Source of the DNA: Candidatus Acetothermia bacterium
Lineage (GTDB): Bacteria; Bipolaricaulota; Bipolaricaulia; Bipolaricaulales; Bipolaricaulaceae
Assembly (NCBI GenBank): GCA_003551325.1
Contig: PUMK01000187.1
Location: forward strand, 1-9,298
DNA: 9,298 nucleotides
Reading direction: 5' to 3'
The position numbers and the translations under genes were made by a program. Below, piece by piece: positions 5,970 through 9,298 of this stretch. The notes under the pieces are model-generated. The model was not told the DNA's origin. It worked only from the letters and a program-made list of their open reading frames with translations, and did no database searches. The stretch's first letter is position 1. Each line of letters begins with the position of its first letter.

Positions 5970-7127
5970 GTGAACGCGGAGGTGAACGGAGCTTCTGGCG
6001 GTACCCTGTGGAGGGGATGGCTCAGGCTGACGCCTGGGTTGGCCTTGGCCGTAGCGGTCTGCGCTTGCGCTATGTGGGCCAGTGCGATCCTGGGTGAATC
6101 CCTGCTCGGCTACCAACGGTCGCCGATCTCGCCGGTGATGGTGGCGATGCTTCTGGGGCTGTTGATCCGCAATGTGTTCCGGCTTCCCGCGTGGATTCAG
6201 CCCGGACTGGATTTCTCCGTGAAGAGGATTCTCCGGGTGGGCATCATCCTGATGGGCATCCGTCTCAGTGTGCTGGACGTCTTCCAGCTAGGCACAATGG
6301 GGATTCCGGTCATCGTGGGATGCATTGCCGGTGCTCTCGCCGCCGTCACCTTCCTCGCTTGGCGCATGCGTGTGCCGAAGAGCCTGGGAACGCTCATCGC
6401 CGTGGGCACGTCGATCTGCGGAGTCTCGGCCATCATGGCCACAGCACCTGCGATCGAGGCGGAAGAGGAGACCGTGGCCTATGCGATAGCGGTCGTCACC
6501 GTGTTCGGCGTTCTGGCGACGCTCGTGTACCCTTACCTCGGTGAGTTTCTGTTCGGCGGTAACGGCAATGCCGTGGGGGTCTTTCTCGGCACTTCCGTGC
6601 ATGACACATCGCAAGTTGCCGGTGCGGCGATGGTCTACGCCCAGACATATGCAGCTCCTCAGGTTGCGGATATCGCAGTTGTCACGAAGCTCGTCAGAAA
6701 CGTATTCTTGGTGCTCGTCATCCCTTGTAGCGTCGCCCTCCACGCTCGAACGGCGGGGGCACGGTGGGCCGGACGCCGCACCGCTTGGAGGCAACTCCTG
6801 CCGCTGTTTGTCATCGGGTTTGTCGCGCTTTCCATGCTAAGAACAGTCGGGGATGCGGGGCAGAGCAGGGCGGGCATGGCCTTCGGTGTGCTGGAAGGCG
6901 AGACGTGGGAGCACATTGTTGCCGGCGTCAGCCGGTGGGCCGGCTATCTGCTTGTCGTTGCGCTTGCCGGCGTAGGACTGAAGACGGAGTTCCGCAATCT
7001 GTCGAGGCTCGGTCTCAGACCCTTCGCCGTGGGTTTGTCCGCTGCTGCGTTGGTCGGGGCGATCAGCTATGCGATGATCGTGATCCTAAACAAGGTTGCT
7101 GGGTGGGGCTTGGGTGTTGTGCCGTGA
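5970..7127 (+). CDS. UPF0324/YeiH-family membrane protein (putative sulfate exporter family)
   Basis: The polytopic membrane protein has about 385 residues and roughly ten hydrophobic segments. Family landmarks relative to the chosen start are GTSICGVSAIMATAPAIEAE (146-165), GVFLGTSVHDTSQVAGA (203-219) and ALAGVGLKTEF (331-341). The glycine/serine-rich helix and the SVH motif are shared with E. coli YeiH. The family is often labelled a putative sulfate exporter, but transport has little direct proof and the substrate cannot be inferred here. The start is uncertain. I chose GTG at 5970, preceded by GGAAAGG, just before the first membrane helix. GTG at 5859 would add 37 residues unlike the family, and GTG at 5982 is also possible. 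No partner gene is adjacent. The stop lies 15 bases from the convergent threonine synthase stop. Confidence 0.9.
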   Translation: MNAEVNGASGGTLWRGWLRLTPGLALAVAVCACAMWASAILGESLLGYQRSPISPVMVAMLLGLLIRNVFRLPAWIQPGLDFSVKRILRVGIILMGIRLSVLDVFQLGTMGIPVIVGCIAGALAAVTFLAWRMRVPKSLGTLIAVGTSICGVSAIMATAPAIEAEEETVAYAIAVVTVFGVLATLVYPYLGEFLFGGNGNAVGVFLGTSVHDTSQVAGAAMVYAQTYAAPQVADIAVVTKLVRNVFLVLVIPCSVALHARTAGARWAGRRTAWRQLLPLFVIGFVALSMLRTVGDAGQSRAGMAFGVLEGETWEHIVAGVSRWAGYLLVVALAGVGLKTEFRNLSRLGLRPFAVGLSAAALVGAISYAMIVILNKVAGWGLGVVP

Positions 7128-7142
7128 GCCACGCGCAGCAGG

Positions 7143-8333
7143 CTAGGCTGACGGAGGCGGTGCTGTTCTTCCGAGAGTTTCAGGGTAGTTGATGCCTGAA
7201 CCCGTGTTGAACAGGACAACGCGCTCATGCGGTCGGACCCAGCCTTCTGTGAGCAGTGCCTGGAGGGCTGCCAGTGTGGCCCCGCCCTCGGGACAGGCCA
7301 GCACCCCCTCCTCCTTTGCCAGGGCCTGTTGTCCGGCAAGGAGTGCGTCGTCGCTTACCGACACGGCTGTGCCGTTGCTGTTATACACAGCGCGAAGGAT
7401 GAGAAAGTCCCCAACCGCGCCCGGCACGCGCAGACCGGAGGCGACCGTTGCTGCGCCGTCCCAGAACGATGCGAACGCCTTGCCTTCACGAAAGGCACGG
7501 ACCATGGGTGCACATCCCTGAGCCTGAACGACCACCATTCGAGGCCGCTTCGCACCGATCCAGCCAAGCGCCTCCAACTCGTCGAACGCCTTCCACATGC
7601 CGACGAGTCCGGTCCCTCCGCCGGTCGGATAGACGATGACGTCGGGCAGTTCCCAGTCGAAGTCCTGCGCCAGGTCGTAGCCCATGGTCTTCTTGCCCTC
7701 CAGGCGGTATGGTTCCTTCAGCGTGGACAGGTCAAACAGGTGGTCCCTGTCTGCGATCTCCCGTGACTTGCGGCCGCAGTCCGCGATGGTCCCTTCCACC
7801 AGCGTCACCTCGGCCCCGAATGCGAGGCACTCCAGCCTAAGTGAGGACGGCACGTCATGAGGCATGACCACGTGTGCGGGCATCGAAGCGCGAGCGGCGT
7901 AGGCGCACATCGCCCCGGCAGCGTTGCCGGCGGAGGGGATCACCACTCCCTCCACCCCCAACTCCTTGGCGCGTGAGACAGCGACACAGAGCCCCCTTGC
8001 CTTGAACGAGCCGGTAGGGTTCAGGCCTTCGTCCTTGATGAACAGTTCAGTCATTCCAAGACGATCGGACAGCTGCCGGGCACGAAGCAGTGGGGTACCT
8101 CCTTCACCGAGGGTGAAGATGTTGTCGTCATGCTGAACGGGAAGCACCTCCCGAAACCGCCATAGCGTAGTTGTGCGTGCGGGCAAAGTCTCGCGATGCC
8201 ATGCCCTGCGAAGCTTCGCCATGTCGTAGCGGGCGAGAAGCGGCTTCGCGCAATGAGTGCACAGCCCGTGGATCTCGGCTGGGCGATACCCGGTCCCGCA
8301 GTTTGCACATTCCAGGCCGACCAAGAAGCTCAC
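7143..8333 (-). CDS. thrC: Threonine synthase
   Basis: This 396-residue PLP enzyme converts O-phospho-L-homoserine to L-threonine and phosphate, the last step of threonine synthesis in the cytoplasm. The N-terminus has a zinc-ribbon-like pair of CxxC motifs (C9, C12, C25, C28), as in many threonine synthases and unlike threonine dehydratases. The PLP lysine is K111 in NPTGSFKARG. GNAAGAM (137-143) is the asparagine loop, GGGTG (238-242) binds phosphate, and NTGSG (376-380) lies near the cofactor ring. Length is normal for the shorter, bacterial/archaeal type. The start is GTG at 8333 with a full AAAGGAGGT upstream. No hom, thrB or asd gene is adjacent, so it appears to stand alone. It is convergent with the UPF0324 gene, with no obvious terminator between. 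Confidence 0.92.
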   Translation of the reverse strand: MSFLVGLECANCGTGYRPAEIHGLCTHCAKPLLARYDMAKLRRAWHRETLPARTTTLWRFREVLPVQHDDNIFTLGEGGTPLLRARQLSDRLGMTELFIKDEGLNPTGSFKARGLCVAVSRAKELGVEGVVIPSAGNAAGAMCAYAARASMPAHVVMPHDVPSSLRLECLAFGAEVTLVEGTIADCGRKSREIADRDHLFDLSTLKEPYRLEGKKTMGYDLAQDFDWELPDVIVYPTGGGTGLVGMWKAFDELEALGWIGAKRPRMVVVQAQGCAPMVRAFREGKAFASFWDGAATVASGLRVPGAVGDFLILRAVYNSNGTAVSVSDDALLAGQQALAKEEGVLACPEGGATLAALQALLTEGWVRPHERVVLFNTGSGINYPETLGRTAPPPSA

Positions 8334-8342
8334 GGACGATCA

Positions 8343-8351
8343 ACCTCCTTT
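8343..8351 (-). promoter_or_regulatory. Strong ribosome binding site of thrC
   Basis: On the minus strand this reads AAAGGAGGT, a near-perfect anti-16S match, 9 bases before the GTG at 8333. It fixes the non-ATG start of threonine synthase. Confidence 0.85.
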
Positions 8352-8940
8352 GACAGTTTGCACCATTTGAGGTCGAGGTGGTTTCGAGCGCGGTGCCTCA
8401 CCGAATGCGGCCTCGACGTGGAGCTGCCGCTGCAGGTACGTGGCGGGAACGGAGCGCCTCCGATGCCGCCGATCCTGCGTCCATCACACCGCTTATCTTG
8501 CCTCATGCCTCTTGAGTTCGCAGGCGGTCGCGCGGGGCACCGACAGACGGGGAGAATCCCCGCGATCGAATTCCCCTCTCGGGCTTGGGACGGCTGCGGA
8601 GTAGAAGAGGTCTACACGGGTGCGTATGCATTGGAGGGTGAGCTGCAACGGTGACTGTGTTCGTGGTCCTACGGGTCAACAGCGTCAGTTGGTACGGCGC
8701 GCCTCCGCTCGGGCACATCGGGAGCGTTGTCCTCGGGTCCGCGGTGGGGATCATCCTTAGGTCTTGCACATGCACGCAAGGTCCCCTCTTGTTGTACGCG
8801 GGTGCCCAGGCGATGGTGGAAGGCTTGGATTCTGGTTCTCCACGTATGGGCAGCCACGTTCTGAGTCTACTATGTCAATGCTCCGGCTGTGGGAAGAGAT
8901 GGGATGTGGGTATGGCAGGCTCCCGTTTCTTTGGCTGCAG
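8352..8940. other. Intergenic region between thrC and the nitroreductase gene
   Basis: About 590 bases without a gene I can support. A GC-rich hairpin lies at 8548-8562 (CGGGGA, GAA loop, TCCCCG). CGCGGGG at 8531-8537 can pair with the same right arm (8558-8564). A plus-strand frame ends at TGA 8652-8654 and overlaps a GTG at 8651 that opens another frame to 9064, but neither shows family similarity and the second collides with the nitroreductase. The thrC promoter should lie here, but no convincing -35/-10 pair was seen. Confidence 0.5.
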
Positions 8941-9298
8941 TCAGGATGGCGATGTGGCTGATGAAGCGCTGGGCCTCACACAGGAGGCCAGAGAGCGGGC
9001 GGTCATGAAGCGTTCCTCTGGGGTGCCCGCTTGTCCCGGGCGCGTAATCTGCTCCCAAGCGTAGTACACATCGGCTATCCACAGTCCCCCCAGCCCGCTG
9101 GCGTGCGCGGCCAACAGCATGTTCTGAATGGCGGCGGCGATGCCTTGGATCTCCACGTCGCGCAGGATCGTCTGCAACACTGCGTGCCGTGGCTGATCCA
9201 TCTGCTGGGCTGCGAGCGCCGACAGAGCCTCGCCCGTTCTGTGCACGGTGATCAGCACCGGGGCCTCGCGTATTACCCGCACAGAACCGCGGACCGAG
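8941..9298 (-). CDS. Nitroreductase-family protein, partial and apparently altered at its C-terminus
   Basis: The gene enters from the right edge. The visible frame is 118 codons, ending at TGA 8941-8943. It reads VIREAPVLITVHR (visible 8-20), then the family core QGIAAAIQNMLLAAHASGLGG (51-71) and LWIADVYYAWEQI (72-84), the FMN-binding region of NAD(P)H-dependent nitroreductases. After about residue 84 (near base 9046) the protein stops resembling the family. The expected ending, with a valine/glycine-rich strand and a GYP-type motif, is replaced by a serine/arginine-rich tail. Neither other frame of this strand supplies it. This suggests truncation by rearrangement, though a divergent tail is possible. 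The N-terminal FMN-binding half is outside the window. Substrate is unknown. Confidence 0.75.
   Translation of the reverse strand, partial: SVRGSVRVIREAPVLITVHRTGEALSALAAQQMDQPRHAVLQTILRDVEIQGIAAAIQNMLLAAHASGLGGLWIADVYYAWEQITRPGQAGTPEERFMTARSLASCVRPSASSATSPS

Noticed and set aside
8330..8506. Minus-strand leader ORF whose TGA overlaps the thrC GTG start
   Set aside because: No ribosome binding site at proper distance, uneven third-position composition and no threonine or isoleucine codon run that would suggest an attenuator peptide.
1..9298. CRISPR array, tRNA or rRNA genes, phage or toxin-antitoxin modules
   Set aside because: No regularly spaced repeats, cloverleaf-like sequences, ribosomal RNA stretches or recognisable phage or toxin-antitoxin proteins were found on reading both strands.

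Overview
This is a bacterial chromosomal segment. It is GC-rich, densely coding and free of introns. Several genes have clear Shine-Dalgarno sequences, and some starts are TTG or GTG. The phylum cannot be fixed from the sequence alone. The gene content (phosphate uptake, arsenate reduction, threonine synthesis, a UPF0324 membrane protein) is that of an ordinary free-living bacterium.

Layout. Bases 1-2508 (+) hold the end of pstC, then pstA, pstB and phoU. These genes overlap or nearly touch, so they form one pst-phoU phosphate operon whose start lies outside the window to the left. Facing it on the minus strand is a small ArsC-type arsenate reductase (2672-3124) with a strong ribosome binding site and a candidate promoter containing a 10-bp palindrome. 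Upstream of arsC, also on the minus strand, is a secreted S41-family peptidase-like protein (3572-5164), possibly preceded by a 34-codon ORF (5213-5317). The gap 5318-5969 carries what looks like the tail of a decayed IS3-type transposase (5718-5819), a coding-like fragment of unknown origin (5471-5632) and an imperfect hairpin. Next are a UPF0324/YeiH-type membrane protein (about 5970-7127, +) and a convergent threonine synthase (7143-8333, -), only 15 bases apart. After a gap of about 600 bases, the right edge carries a minus-strand nitroreductase-family gene that enters from outside the window and loses family similarity before its stop, so it looks truncated or recombined.

How the genes relate. 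PstC and PstA are the permease pair, PstB is their ATPase, and PhoU is the regulator that couples transporter state to the phosphate response. Arsenate is a phosphate analogue that can enter through phosphate transporters, so an arsenate reductase next to pst-phoU is a sensible partner, although it is transcribed separately. The other genes show no evident functional link.

I found no undescribed multi-gene system. The points most worth a second look are the arsC promoter palindrome beside the pst operon, the uncharacterised S41 protein with its upstream mini-ORF, the transposase relic and nearby fragment, and the abrupt end of the nitroreductase.
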